A DNA stretch of 64,000 bases from Antrihabitans cavernicola (GTDB taxonomy: Bacteria > Actinomycetota > Actinomycetes > Mycobacteriales > Mycobacteriaceae), in contig NZ_VLNY01000010.1 in assembly GCF_008297975.1 (NCBI RefSeq), forward strand, positions 62,001 to 126,000, given 5' to 3'. A program made the translations under genes and the position numbers. Positions 1 to 8,197 of the stretch are shown here, one piece after another. Within the stretch, counting starts at the first letter, position 1, and every line of letters starts with the position of its first letter. Below the pieces are notes generated by a model. The model saw only the letters and a program-made list of their open reading frames with translations, was not told the DNA's origin and did no database searches.

Positions 1-611
1 TCGCTGCGGCGCTCGCCGACGCAGCTCGTAATCGCGCGAGCGCTACGGCGAACGGCAACGTCCCCAGTGGGTGGCGAAACCTCGCCGGTCCGATGCAGAC
101 CAAGACCTACGGCAGCCGCGAAGTGCGTTACCGCTTCACTCGCGACGGCGTGATCGTCGACGGTCGCGACGACCTGGAACTGGTCTCGTCCGGACCGAAC
201 CAGGTCACCCTGCGTGTCTCCGGCGAAAATGGCAGCGTGCAAAGGCGATTCGACGTCGCTCGGTACGGCGACCTGGTGTGCATCGACTCGCCGGCCGGTC
301 CGGTGACGCTCGTTCGGCAGCCGCGATTCGTCGATCCGGCGTCGCAGCTCGCCGCGGGATCGTTGGTCGCTCCGATGCCGGGCACCGTCGTGCGTCTCGG
401 TGCCGCAGTCGGTGACACGGTCGGGGCCGGTAAGCCCATTCTCTGGCTGGAGGCCATGAAGATGGAGCACACCATTGCCGCACCCGTCGCGGGCCGCATC
501 ACCGATTTGGCCGTCAGCGTCGGACAGCAGGTGGAAGTCGGCCAAGTACTGGCCATCGTCGAAGACAAAGAGATCTCCGAGAACCCCGAAGAAAGCGAGA
601 AGTCGGCATGA
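1..611 (+). CDS. accA2: Acetyl/propionyl-CoA carboxylase alpha subunit, C-terminal part (biotin carboxyl carrier domain)
   Basis: The window opens inside this gene; the reading frame is open from base 3. The visible part ends in a biotinyl (BCCP) domain with the biotin attachment motif EAMKMEH, whose lysine codon is at 459-461, about 50 residues before the stop, as usual for fused biotin carboxylase-BCCP subunits. The enzyme would carboxylate an acyl-CoA together with a beta subunit lying outside the window. It overlaps the next gene by ATGA (608-611), so the two are translationally coupled. The order carboxylase alpha, acyl-CoA dehydrogenase, enoyl-CoA hydratase matches accA2-fadE12-echA7 of M. 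tuberculosis; the symbol rests on that order, not on a search. Confidence 0.9.
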   Translation, partial: AAALADAARNRASATANGNVPSGWRNLAGPMQTKTYGSREVRYRFTRDGVIVDGRDDLELVSSGPNQVTLRVSGENGSVQRRFDVARYGDLVCIDSPAGPVTLVRQPRFVDPASQLAAGSLVAPMPGTVVRLGAAVGDTVGAGKPILWLEAMKMEHTIAAPVAGRITDLAVSVGQQVEVGQVLAIVEDKEISENPEESEKSA

Positions 612-1768
612 GCTTCATCGAGACAGACGAGCAGAAGGAACTTCGCGCGGCGGTTGCCAAGGTAGGCGAGCGCTTCAACTTCCTCGACTACGTTCTGCCG
701 AAAGCACGCACGGGTGAGCCGCTCACCGAATTGTGGAACGAGGCAAGCAAACTCGGTTTTCTCGGGGTGAATCTGCCGGAAGAGTACGGCGGCGGCGGAG
801 CGGGAATCTACGAACTCGCCCTCGTGCAGGAAGAACTGGCGGCAAAGGGTGCGGGACTCCTGCTGGTCGTCGTGTCGCCGGCGATCTGCGGCACCATCAT
901 CGGAAAGTACGGCACCGACGAGCAGAAGTCTCACTGGCTGCCGAAGCTGGCGGACGGGTCGTCGATCATGGTGTTCGGCATCACCGAGCCCGATGCCGGT
1001 TCCAACTCCCACCAGATCACCACCACTGCGCGACGAGACGGCGACGACTGGATTCTCAAGGGCCGCAAGGTCTACATCTCGGGGGTCGATCAGGCGGACG
1101 CCGTCCTGATCGTCGCGCGCACCGAGGACTCCAAATCCGGCAAGCTGAAGCCCGCCCTGTTCATCGTGCCGACCGACTCCGAGAACTTCGTCGCACAGCA
1201 GATGGACATGGACATCCTGGAGCCTGATCACCAATTCACGCTCTTCCTCGACGACGTCCGGCTGCCTGCCGACGCGCTCGTCGGAGCAGCCGACGCAGCG
1301 TTGATGCAGCTGTTCGCGGGGCTGAACCCGGAGCGCATTCTGGGCGCAGCCATGGCGATCGGCATGGGCCGCTACGCGATCGACGCGGCGGTGAAGTACG
1401 CCAAGGAACGGCAGGTCTGGAAGACGACGATCGGCGCGCACCAAGGTATTTCGCATCCCTTGGCGCAGGTGAAGATCGAGCTCGAGCTGGCAAAGGTGAT
1501 GATGCAGAAGGCCGCGACGCTCTACGACAGTGGCGACGATTTCGGTGCTGCAGAGGCCGCGAACATGGCGAAATACGCGGCAGCCGAGGCCAGCATCAAG
1601 GCCCTCGACCAAGCCATCCAGACTCACGGTGGTGCAGGGCTGACGAGTGAGTACGGCCTCGCTGCGATGCTGGCGTCCGCACGCATCGCGCGGGTTGCGC
1701 CGGTCAGCCGAGAAATGATCCTCAACTTCGTCGCCCAGCACAGCCTGGGCCTCCCGAAGTCGTACTGA
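608..1768 (+). CDS. fadE12: Acyl-CoA dehydrogenase (FadE12-like)
   Basis: This 386-residue protein has the normal length of an FAD-dependent acyl-CoA dehydrogenase. It introduces the alpha-beta double bond into an acyl-CoA and passes electrons to electron transfer flavoprotein. The family N-terminal all-alpha domain is followed by the FAD/substrate segment FGITEPDAGSNSHQI (about residues 121-135), a beta domain, and a C-terminal helical domain containing QTHGGAGLTSEYG. It starts within the carboxylase stop (ATGA) and is followed after 11 bases by an enoyl-CoA hydratase, so a single acyl-CoA catabolic operon is likely (branched-chain amino acid or related acyl units). The exact substrate cannot be read from sequence. 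Confidence 0.93.
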   Translation: MSFIETDEQKELRAAVAKVGERFNFLDYVLPKARTGEPLTELWNEASKLGFLGVNLPEEYGGGGAGIYELALVQEELAAKGAGLLLVVVSPAICGTIIGKYGTDEQKSHWLPKLADGSSIMVFGITEPDAGSNSHQITTTARRDGDDWILKGRKVYISGVDQADAVLIVARTEDSKSGKLKPALFIVPTDSENFVAQQMDMDILEPDHQFTLFLDDVRLPADALVGAADAALMQLFAGLNPERILGAAMAIGMGRYAIDAAVKYAKERQVWKTTIGAHQGISHPLAQVKIELELAKVMMQKAATLYDSGDDFGAAEAANMAKYAAAEASIKALDQAIQTHGGAGLTSEYGLAAMLASARIARVAPVSREMILNFVAQHSLGLPKSY

Positions 1769-1779
1769 GGCACGCGATC

Positions 1780-2562
1780 ATGACCGATATCTCGACCGCT
1801 CCCTACGTCCGCTACGAGGTCGCAGGCGGATTCGCAACGCTCACCCTGGACTCGCCACACAATCGCAACGCCATCTCGTCTCGCATGGTGGCGGAGTTGG
1901 CTCGGGGTCTTGCCGACGCGGCCGCCGATGCGAACGTGAGAGCGGTGGTGCTCACCCACACCGGCACTACCTTCTGTGCCGGTGCGGATCTGGCGGAGGC
2001 CAGCAATGCCGACCCCGCGGTGGCTGCCGACGACCGCACTCGAACGATGATCGCGTTGCTGCGTGGAGTGCTCGAGCTACCGAAGCCGGTCATCGCCGCG
2101 GTGAACGGGAACGTTCGAGCCGGCGGTATGGGTATTTTGGCGGCCTGCGATATCGCCGTCGCAGGTCCGACCAGTTCGTTCGCGCTGACCGAGGCCCGAC
2201 TCGGCTTGGCGCCCTTCATGATCTCGCTGACGCTGCTCCCGCGGCTGTCCTCGCGTGCTGCATCGCGGTACTACCTCACAGGAGCCAAGTTCGATGCGAC
2301 TGAGGCCGCGAACATCGGGCTGATCACCGTCGCCGCCGACGACACAGCGACCACCGTGGCGGAGCTGCAGCACGAACTGGGCAAGGCGTCACCGCAAGGC
2401 CTGGCAGAATCCAAGCGACTGGTGAACGCGGCGATGCTCGCCGAATTCGACAGGTCAGCGGACGAGTTGGCGCAACGGTCCGCGTCGTTCTTCGGAACCG
2501 AGGAGGTGCGGGAGGGGATGATGTCGTTTCTCCAGAAGCGGCCGCCGCGGTGGGCGCTGTGA
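1780..2562 (+). CDS. echA7: Enoyl-CoA hydratase/isomerase family protein (EchA7-like)
   Basis: A 260-residue crotonase-fold protein, expected to hydrate the enoyl-CoA made by the preceding dehydrogenase. The oxyanion-hole segments are visible: FCAGADLAEA (about residues 66-75) and NGNVRAGGMGILAACD (about 109-124). The second is a slightly altered form of the crotonase G-GGG pattern. One of the usual catalytic glutamates is not obvious, so isomerase or another crotonase activity is possible. The stop overlaps the start of the TetR gene by GTGA (2559-2562). Confidence 0.88.
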   Translation: MTDISTAPYVRYEVAGGFATLTLDSPHNRNAISSRMVAELARGLADAAADANVRAVVLTHTGTTFCAGADLAEASNADPAVAADDRTRTMIALLRGVLELPKPVIAAVNGNVRAGGMGILAACDIAVAGPTSSFALTEARLGLAPFMISLTLLPRLSSRAASRYYLTGAKFDATEAANIGLITVAADDTATTVAELQHELGKASPQGLAESKRLVNAAMLAEFDRSADELAQRSASFFGTEEVREGMMSFLQKRPPRWAL

Positions 2563-3176
2563 CGACGGTTCGCGAACCGAAACAAGATCGCAGCCGGGTC
2601 ACTCGACAACGGCTGCTCGAGGCGACGATCGACTGCTTGGCCGAACTGGGCTGGGCAGCAACGACAGTCGCCGTCGTTGCCGAACGTGCGGGCGTGTCCC
2701 GCGGCGCCACCCAGCATCATTTTCCGACTCGCGAAGACCTGATCACCGCCGCTCTCGACTACATGTTCGACAACCGGATGGCGCAGGCGCGGGTAGAAGC
2801 AACGGCGTTACCCGCGGGGGAGGGCCGGACGGAAGCCGTCATCGTGCGACTGGTCGAATACTTCACCGGCACTATGTTCAAAGCCGCACTGCAGGTGTGG
2901 ACTGCCGCCGCCGCAGATCCGGCGCTGAAAGAGCGAATAGTGCCGCTGGAGAACAAGTTCGGTCGCGTAGCACACAGAACGGCTGTCCACCTCCTCCAAG
3001 TGGACGACAAGGACCCAGCGAGCCACCAGCTGGTCCAGGCGACGATGGATCTGGCTCGCGGACTGGGACTCGCCGACGTGCTCACCGACGACTCCGCACG
3101 GCGCAACATCATCATCCGGCAGTGGGCGACGACCCTCGATTCGCGCGTAAAGCGACTGCCAACTACTGATAGCTGA
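2559..3176 (+). CDS. TetR family transcriptional regulator
   Basis: TetR-type repressor of 205 residues. The N-terminal helix-turn-helix covers about residues 15-60 (TVAVVAERAGVSRGATQHHF), followed by a ligand-binding domain. I chose GTG 2559 because it gives the GTGA overlap with the hydratase; an in-frame GTG at 2550 would add three residues. Being last in the acyl-CoA operon it probably controls it in response to an acyl-CoA or free acid, which is inference. The 3' end overlaps the convergent lipoprotein gene by 14 bases. Confidence 0.9.
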   Translation: MTTVREPKQDRSRVTRQRLLEATIDCLAELGWAATTVAVVAERAGVSRGATQHHFPTREDLITAALDYMFDNRMAQARVEATALPAGEGRTEAVIVRLVEYFTGTMFKAALQVWTAAAADPALKERIVPLENKFGRVAHRTAVHLLQVDDKDPASHQLVQATMDLARGLGLADVLTDDSARRNIIIRQWATTLDSRVKRLPTTDS

Positions 3177-4089
3177 TGTACTCCGGCTGCGGATTCAGGC
3201 CGAGCACATCCTTCGGTGACAATGGATTCACGTCCTCGGTGTAGAAGACCTTGAAGCCGAGGTGGAACTGCCCAGCACGCTGCAAGGCCGTGTACTTGTC
3301 TATCTTGACGGCAGGCGTGCCGAACCCGTCGACATGTTGAACCAGTGCCAATTCGGGATGCTGAGCGACCGTGCCGACGTTCGTGATCATCGTGTCCGTG
3401 AATTGATGCAGCACCACCAATTTCTGCGGCAACTTCAGGTTGCGCACCACTCCGGCAAGCCAGTCGGTCACACCGTTGATTTCGGCGGCATCGACCTGCC
3501 CGATCTGTTTGCCCGGAACAGCACCGCCCTGCATTCGCCATTCGGCGTCCAGAGCGACACCGACATCGGGCTGGGCCAACAATTGCTCCCATTGCCGTGT
3601 TGCCGTCAGAAAGTCGGTACGACCCGGCTGGATATCGAGAACCAGCATTTGATGGTGCGCACGAGCGGCATCGAGGTACTGCCAGGCCAGCGCGGGATCG
3701 ATGGTGTGGCTGTACTTGCCACCGTCGCCGGGCGCTCCGTCCGCGATGGTCACGATCAGCTCCATCGCGGGCTGAACACGTCGATCCGGTGTGGCGAAGG
3801 GCGCTGCGGCCTGATCCAGGCGATCGGCGGCCTCCGCGGGAGGGACCGCGCCGAGCACTCCGAGAGCGCCCGTTCCCGCTGTTCCGTAGTAGGTGACGAT
3901 GCGGTAGTCCGGGAAGATCCGGGTACCGCCACGAGGTAGCTGAAGTGGCTGCTCGGCAACCAAACGTGCAGGTTGCGGCGGTTTCTCGGGCTCAGCCGTC
4001 GGCGCGTCCGCAGCGCTGCTGCATGCTCCTGCCGCCGCGACGACGGCAACGGTGCACAGCAGCTTTTTCAGTCCTCCCACCCCAGGCAT
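3163..4089 (-). CDS. Putative lipoprotein, function unknown
   Basis: A 308-residue exported protein. A short basic segment (LKK), a hydrophobic core and a cysteine in AGACSS suggest a lipoprotein signal, although the residue at -3 is Ala rather than the usual Leu. A Pro/Glu/Ala-rich linker (about residues 27-40) follows. The mature domain has segments such as YGTAGTGALGVLG and VALDAEWRM, which look like a TIM-barrel, glycosidase-like fold, but I cannot name the family. The ATG at 4089 could be replaced by GTG 4080. It ends inside the TetR gene. The upstream DUF2231 gene lies 9 bases away on the same strand, so they may be co-transcribed. Confidence 0.75.
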   Translation of the reverse strand: MPGVGGLKKLLCTVAVVAAAGACSSAADAPTAEPEKPPQPARLVAEQPLQLPRGGTRIFPDYRIVTYYGTAGTGALGVLGAVPPAEAADRLDQAAAPFATPDRRVQPAMELIVTIADGAPGDGGKYSHTIDPALAWQYLDAARAHHQMLVLDIQPGRTDFLTATRQWEQLLAQPDVGVALDAEWRMQGGAVPGKQIGQVDAAEINGVTDWLAGVVRNLKLPQKLVVLHQFTDTMITNVGTVAQHPELALVQHVDGFGTPAVKIDKYTALQRAGQFHLGFKVFYTEDVNPLSPKDVLGLNPQPEYISYQ

Positions 4090-4098
4090 CCGGCAATG

Positions 4099-4608
4099 CT
4101 AGACCCTGAGAGGCAAAATCCCCTGATCGGCGCGAATGGGCAGCGGTTGCGAACTCACCTGATCGCCCCATACGGCGCGCGCTCCCGACTCGCCGATTCG
4201 GTAGATCTGAACCATCGTCGCGACTCCGATCACGACCGCCAGAACGGCAACTGCGACACGTAACGGCGTCGACGTGTCGAGGCGATTTTCGCGCAGATGC
4301 AGTGCCGCGAGCAGTAACGCGACCACGAGCATCGCCACCGAGAAATAGATCATCCAGTCACCACGATCGGCATGCGTACGGATGGCATCGGATGCTCCCA
4401 GCCGGTCCTCCAGCCATTCGCCCGCGTCGGTGGTCACGGGAGTCAACACCGTGGTGAGCACGGCGAGAACGACGATCAGCCACACCAGTCGACTACGCGC
4501 TGCGGGCCATAGCGCGGCGACGATCTCGAGTGTCGCCACCAGCGGCGCCACGACGACGATGAAATGTACGAGCAGCACATGAGCCGGCAAGCCGTCGATC
4601 GTGGACAT
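4099..4608 (-). CDS. DUF2231 family integral membrane protein
   Basis: 169 residues with four clear hydrophobic segments: about 10-33, 40-60, 85-103 and 116-136. The N-terminal motif GLPAHVLLVHFIVVVAPL is typical of DUF2231 proteins, small membrane proteins sometimes annotated as haem-binding or redox associated. No enzymatic motif is seen. It lies directly upstream of the lipoprotein gene on the same strand and downstream of a 22-codon mini-ORF (4664-4732), so the three may form one transcript. Function unknown. Confidence 0.82.
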   Translation of the reverse strand: MSTIDGLPAHVLLVHFIVVVAPLVATLEIVAALWPAARSRLVWLIVVLAVLTTVLTPVTTDAGEWLEDRLGASDAIRTHADRGDWMIYFSVAMLVVALLLAALHLRENRLDTSTPLRVAVAVLAVVIGVATMVQIYRIGESGARAVWGDQVSSQPLPIRADQGILPLRV

Positions 4609-4663
4609 CGAGCCTCCAGAGGTGTTCGAGTGGCCTTCATCGTCGCGTGAGCGCCGCGTGCTG

Positions 4664-4732
4664 TCAGGGCAGCAGGTGACAAAGTCCGGTTGCGACTACG
4701 AAGTTGCAGAACATTTCCATCAGTGCGTTCAT
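4664..4732 (-). CDS. 22-residue mini-protein with strong ribosome binding site
   Basis: Too short for normal gene calling, but AGGAGGT stands about 9 bases before the ATG at 4732, the best Shine-Dalgarno in this neighbourhood. The peptide begins MNALMEMFCNFVVATG and ends CHLLP; it is hydrophobic with two cysteines (positions 9 and 18). It sits in the 200-bp gap between the upstream tetR (ends 4810) and DUF2231 (starts 4608). It could be a small membrane peptide or a leader peptide controlling DUF2231 translation. I know of no named family. Confidence 0.45.
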   Translation of the reverse strand: MNALMEMFCNFVVATGLCHLLP

Positions 4733-4809
4733 GGGATCCCACCTCCTATCGTCTCGTACACGGACGATTCACGAGATGGAGAGCGCTTCGGTTCAGTCGA
4801 CTCGGCGTG

Positions 4810-5394
4810 CTATTCGATTCGCCCGAGGGAGCGCAGAGCCAGCGGCAGATCGGGCGGGAGGTAGGTGTCCTTGCCCATGGCGACGCCGTGCAAACCGAAT
4901 CCGTCGACGAGCGCGACCACCCATCGAGCGCACGCCTCTGCGCTGTCTTCGGAGAGCCCCGATGCCAGTAGCGCCCGGTACGTCATGCGTTGATACGCGC
5001 GAATGCAGCGAGTCGAGATCTCGGCCAGGAACGGATCGCGCGCGGCTGCGAGATACAACTCCATCTGGGCAATCGAGCCGCCGTCCTTCCGAGCGAAGGT
5101 GCGTTCCAACTCGCCGATCAGCGCCTGGACCGTGTCCTCGCCGGAGACGTTCGGATCGTCGATCGATCGCATGATCGCGTCGCACCGGGAAATCTCGTCA
5201 TCGACGAATCGTTCCAACGCCGCGCCGACCAGGACGGTGCGCCGTCCGTAGAGTCTGCGCGCCTCGGCAACCGATACGCCCGCTTCGGCCGCGATATGTT
5301 TCACTCGCAGTCCCGCCAAGCCCTGCGACGCAACCAGACTCATGGTTGCGCGCATCAAGGCGTCACGTGTCGCCTGTTCGTCTCCGTCAGCCAT
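4810..5394 (-). CDS. TetR family transcriptional regulator
   Basis: A 194-residue TetR regulator. The N-terminal helix-turn-helix is at about residues 28-52 (VKHIAAEAGVSVAEARRLYG), and the C-terminal all-alpha domain resembles the TetR_C group with the closing segment ARWVVALVDGFGLHGV. The gene lies 63 bases downstream of the DapA-like gene on the same strand. Its target is not evident, and no palindrome is conspicuous upstream. Confidence 0.87.
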   Translation of the reverse strand: MADGDEQATRDALMRATMSLVASQGLAGLRVKHIAAEAGVSVAEARRLYGRRTVLVGAALERFVDDEISRCDAIMRSIDDPNVSGEDTVQALIGELERTFARKDGGSIAQMELYLAAARDPFLAEISTRCIRAYQRMTYRALLASGLSEDSAEACARWVVALVDGFGLHGVAMGKDTYLPPDLPLALRSLGRIE

Positions 5395-5457
5395 AGTCGC
5401 TTCCTACCTCGAGATCACCGGCAGGAAGCGCAAATTCACCAAAGCTGTCGACCACTG

Positions 5458-6360
5458 TTACGTCGGTACCGCCACGGTTGCCAGCGCTGCGGTCAGCTGC
5501 TCCAGGTGGGCAGGTGGCGATTCGAGCAATGGCAGTCGAACCGTCGCGTGCGGGATGATCCCCAGTTCCGCGAGTGCAGCCTTGGCGACGATCGCCCCTT
5601 GCGAGGTGCGCATGACGGCCTCCACGAGCGGGATCAACGCGGTCGCAATGGTGCGAGCCTCGTCGAGGTCACCGTTGCGGATGGCGCGGATCAGTGCGGC
5701 ATTGCGGTCGGCGACGACATTGCCCACAACGCTCACCACACCGGTGGCGCCCGAGGCGAGGTACGGGAGATTCAGTTCGTCGATGCCGCAGTAGTAGGCG
5801 AGCGACGTCCGGTCCATGACGCTCATCGCCTGGTGCAGATCGCCTTTGGCATCCTTGACAGCCCTGATCCGCGGGTGGCTCGCGAGCTCGACCAACGTCG
5901 ATTGCGCCATTGCGGTACCGGTGCGTGCGGGCACGTCGTAGAGAATCACGGGTAGGTCGGTGGCGTCGGCGACCGCTGTGCAGTGCGCGATGATTCCGGC
6001 TTGGGTGGGCATCGAGTAGAAGGGGCAGACGAGCAGCAGCGCATCGGCACCCGCATCCGCGGCGGTGCGAGCCCGCCGAATGCTGACCGAGGTGTCGTAG
6101 GTTCCGACACCGGCGATCACCCGCGCGCGGCTCTTCGACTGCGACGCAACAGCTCTCACGATATCGGCGGTGTCGATATCGCTCAACGTGGGCGATTCAC
6201 CGGCGGTGCCAGCGACGACGATACCGTCGCAGCCGGTGTCGAGCAGGTGCTGCACAAGGCCGCTGAGACCGGTCGCGCTGACAGCGCCGTCCGGCTGCAT
6301 GGGCGTCACCATGGCGACGAGGTTGGTGCCGAACAGTCGATCGGCTGTTGTAGAGGTCAT
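5458..6360 (-). CDS. dapA: Dihydrodipicolinate synthase family aldolase
   Basis: 300 residues, a class I aldolase TIM barrel. Family landmarks are present: GTAGESPTLS (about 51-60, the GTTGE loop), YDVPARTG with the catalytic Tyr at about 141 and the substrate-binding Arg, and the Schiff-base Lys in IRAVKDAKGD (about 169). This set is that of 4-hydroxy-tetrahydrodipicolinate synthase in lysine and diaminopimelate synthesis. The isolated position next to a LysR regulator, away from other lysine genes, leaves room for a catabolic paralogue (keto-acid aldolase). I chose ATG 6360; an upstream ATG at 6399 would run into the regulator's promoter. Divergent from the LysR gene. Confidence 0.82.
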   Translation of the reverse strand: MTSTTADRLFGTNLVAMVTPMQPDGAVSATGLSGLVQHLLDTGCDGIVVAGTAGESPTLSDIDTADIVRAVASQSKSRARVIAGVGTYDTSVSIRRARTAADAGADALLLVCPFYSMPTQAGIIAHCTAVADATDLPVILYDVPARTGTAMAQSTLVELASHPRIRAVKDAKGDLHQAMSVMDRTSLAYYCGIDELNLPYLASGATGVVSVVGNVVADRNAALIRAIRNGDLDEARTIATALIPLVEAVMRTSQGAIVAKAALAELGIIPHATVRLPLLESPPAHLEQLTAALATVAVPT

Positions 6361-6395
6361 GCGTCGATCCTGCCGACCTGTATACCTATGGTCCA

Positions 6396-6419
6396 GCAAT
6401 GCTTTCTTGCCAATATTGC
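6396..6419. promoter_or_regulatory. Dyad in the dapA-lysR divergent promoter
   Basis: The 72-bp gap between the divergent dapA-like and lysR genes contains GCAAT, 14 bases, ATTGC, a 24-bp interrupted dyad, plus an internal perfect octamer palindrome CAATATTG at 6411-6418. LysR-type regulators bind such interrupted dyads in divergent promoters; that this regulator binds here is inference. Confidence 0.45.
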
Positions 6420-6432
6420 GTAGAATTACTTC

Positions 6433-7332
6433 ATGATCGACGTGAGTGCGTTACGTGCGTTGCAATCGGTGGCCGCGCTGGGGACTCTCGCGCAAGCGGC
6501 CGACGAGTTGGGTTTCACGGCGTCGGCGGTGTCCCAACAGATCAAGCGGCTGGAGCGTCAGATCGGCGTTGCCGTGTTGGCACCCGCGGGTCGCCGGGTG
6601 GTGCTCACCCCGGCCGGGCAGGCTGTCGTCGATTCGGCCCCGGCCGTCTTCCAGGCAATGGAACGATGCACCGAAGCGGCACAGTCGGTTTCGCGCGGCG
6701 CACCACGTGGCCTGCTGCGCGTCGTCGCATTCTCGACGGCGATCCGCGGATTGCTCGCACCCGCCATCGGTCGACTGTCGACGACGTGCCCAGATCTTCG
6801 ACTGCACGTCACCGAGATGGATCCCGACGACGCGCTTCGCTGCGTCGACGCGGGCACCGCGGACCTCGCGTTGGTGCACGACGCCGACGGCGTACCGGCC
6901 GCGGCGGCGCCCTCGCTGATCCAACGTCATGTGCACACCGACTTCGGTGACGTCGTGATGAGTCGAGATCATCCGCTCGCCTCGATCGATGCGCCGTTGA
7001 CGGGCCGCGATCTGGTCGGGCATGCGTGGGTCACGAGCCCACCGGGCACGGTATGCCATCAGTGGTTTCGACGGTTGTTCGCGGACCTGACGGACGCGCC
7101 GAATGTGCGTCACCTTGTCGACGATTTCGCTACTCAACTCGCACTGGCGGCGTCGGACAACGTCGTCGCATTGGTGCCACGGCTCGCGCGCCCGGCGGTC
7201 GGTGACGAACTCGTGGTTCGGCCACTGCGGCGTCAGCCGAAACGAGACGTCGCAGCAGCGTGGCGGCACAGTGCCGATGCCAGCCCGGCGATCCGAGCCG
7301 TGCTCGCGGAGTTGGTATCGGCCGCACAGTGA
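6433..7332 (+). CDS. LysR family transcriptional regulator
   Basis: A 299-residue LysR regulator. The winged helix-turn-helix is at about residues 1-60 (QAADELGFTASAVSQQIKRL), followed by a periplasmic-binding-protein-like effector domain. It is transcribed away from the dapA-like gene and likely activates or represses it, using an amino acid or keto acid as effector. This resembles the ArgP/LysG-type layout but cannot be assigned. It ends 10 bases before the convergent DUF3558 gene. Confidence 0.92.
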   Translation: MIDVSALRALQSVAALGTLAQAADELGFTASAVSQQIKRLERQIGVAVLAPAGRRVVLTPAGQAVVDSAPAVFQAMERCTEAAQSVSRGAPRGLLRVVAFSTAIRGLLAPAIGRLSTTCPDLRLHVTEMDPDDALRCVDAGTADLALVHDADGVPAAAAPSLIQRHVHTDFGDVVMSRDHPLASIDAPLTGRDLVGHAWVTSPPGTVCHQWFRRLFADLTDAPNVRHLVDDFATQLALAASDNVVALVPRLARPAVGDELVVRPLRRQPKRDVAAAWRHSADASPAIRAVLAELVSAAQ

Positions 7333-7342
7333 GCGACATCCA

Positions 7343-7954
7343 CTACTTCATGTTCGGCACCATCTTGCGATAGAGGTCGGTCACGAAGTCGTTGGTGAAC
7401 GAGTCCTCGCCCGATTGGAACATCACATCACCGACCTTGACGTACGTGACCCCTGCCGAGTCGACAGCCTCGTCGCCGAGCCCGGCGATGGGCTTGCCGT
7501 TTCCGGCGTAGAGGTCGAAGTCGCTGGCCGGGCTGGTTTCGATCACGACAGCGCCGACAAAGTTGGTATCGCCGTCCGAACCGGTGGCGTCGAACGAAAA
7601 GCGGCAACCGGACTTGGGGGAGTACTGCTGAATCGAGGGGTCGTAGTCGACCTTGGTCGACGTGAGCTTGTAGGTGGCACCCGCGGCCTTGCCACCGGCC
7701 AAGCCCGACTTGTCCGCCACGGCGTACGCGTCGTCCTCGTGCAACAGCGAACACACGTCGACGTTTGCCGCTGCGCTCGATGCACCGTTGGGTGTGGTGA
7801 AATCGAGACCCATGTCCGAGCCGCTGGCGATGCTGTCCGCGGCACTTTGCGCATTGCCGTCGGTACTGCTGCCGCCACATGCGGCCAGCAGCGGAAACGC
7901 CGCAATTACGATCGCAGCCGCCACACCCTGAGAAATTCTGTTGCCGAGCGCCAT
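7343..7954 (-). CDS. DUF3558-type lipoprotein
   Basis: A 203-residue lipoprotein. The signal sequence ends in LLAACGGSS, a good lipobox with the Cys at about residue 27. The mature part holds DVCSLLHEDDAYAVAD, a later Cys in SGCRFSF, and a GDEA-like C-terminal portion, typical of the actinobacterial DUF3558 family. I start at ATG 7954 (MALGNRISQG), which has AGAAGGTGG just upstream. The open frame continues upstream into the 93-bp repeat, but that extension is not convincingly coding because it matches repeat copy B, which has no such gene. Role unknown; probably at the outer face of the cytoplasmic membrane. Confidence 0.82.
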   Translation of the reverse strand: MALGNRISQGVAAAIVIAAFPLLAACGGSSTDGNAQSAADSIASGSDMGLDFTTPNGASSAAANVDVCSLLHEDDAYAVADKSGLAGGKAAGATYKLTSTKVDYDPSIQQYSPKSGCRFSFDATGSDGDTNFVGAVVIETSPASDFDLYAGNGKPIAGLGDEAVDSAGVTYVKVGDVMFQSGEDSFTNDFVTDLYRKMVPNMK

Positions 7955-7977
7955 TCGGAATCCACCTTCTGAACTTG

Positions 7978-8104
7978 GAGTGCGCATGCGTGGGAGCGCC
8001 GCGTCGATCTGAATTCTGCGCCGGATTTGGGCGAAGCAAAAGACATCCTGTGGGTGGTCTTTACGCACCCCTGGTCGCTCGAGTCGCTGGCTGGTGCCGA
8101 CCGA
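7978..8104 (-). repeat. 93-bp dispersed repeat, copy A, fused to a helix-hairpin-helix gene fragment
   Basis: Bases 7978-8070 align without gaps to 14440-14532 (copy B), 82 of 93 identical by hand count. Both copies can form a hairpin GGGTG-9-CACCC and a second one CGCC-7-GGCG. Directly after copy A, 8072-8104 matches the segment of the helix-hairpin-helix gene at 14684-14715 (about 28 of 32). So this is a decayed copy of the copy-B locus with about 150 bp missing between the two parts. The lipoprotein gene starts 23 bases to its left, so any RNA read on the minus strand would be its 5' leader. Confidence 0.7.
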
Positions 8105-8197
8105 ACAGGTGTCAAGAAACTCAGATGTCGACCGTGTATTCCTCGGCCGTCGGTTCGTCGCGCACCCTTATGGCCGGACCGGACGAAGGGCTGAGTT

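Noticed and set aside
128-1741. 537-codon open frame on the minus strand
   Set aside because: It lies opposite the biotin-carrier and acyl-CoA dehydrogenase genes, has no family features, and is a by-product of high GC.
7955-8068. N-terminal extension of the DUF3558 lipoprotein to an upstream ATG
   Set aside because: It would put 38 residues before the signal peptide and derives from the 93-bp repeat; ATG 7954 has a good ribosome site.
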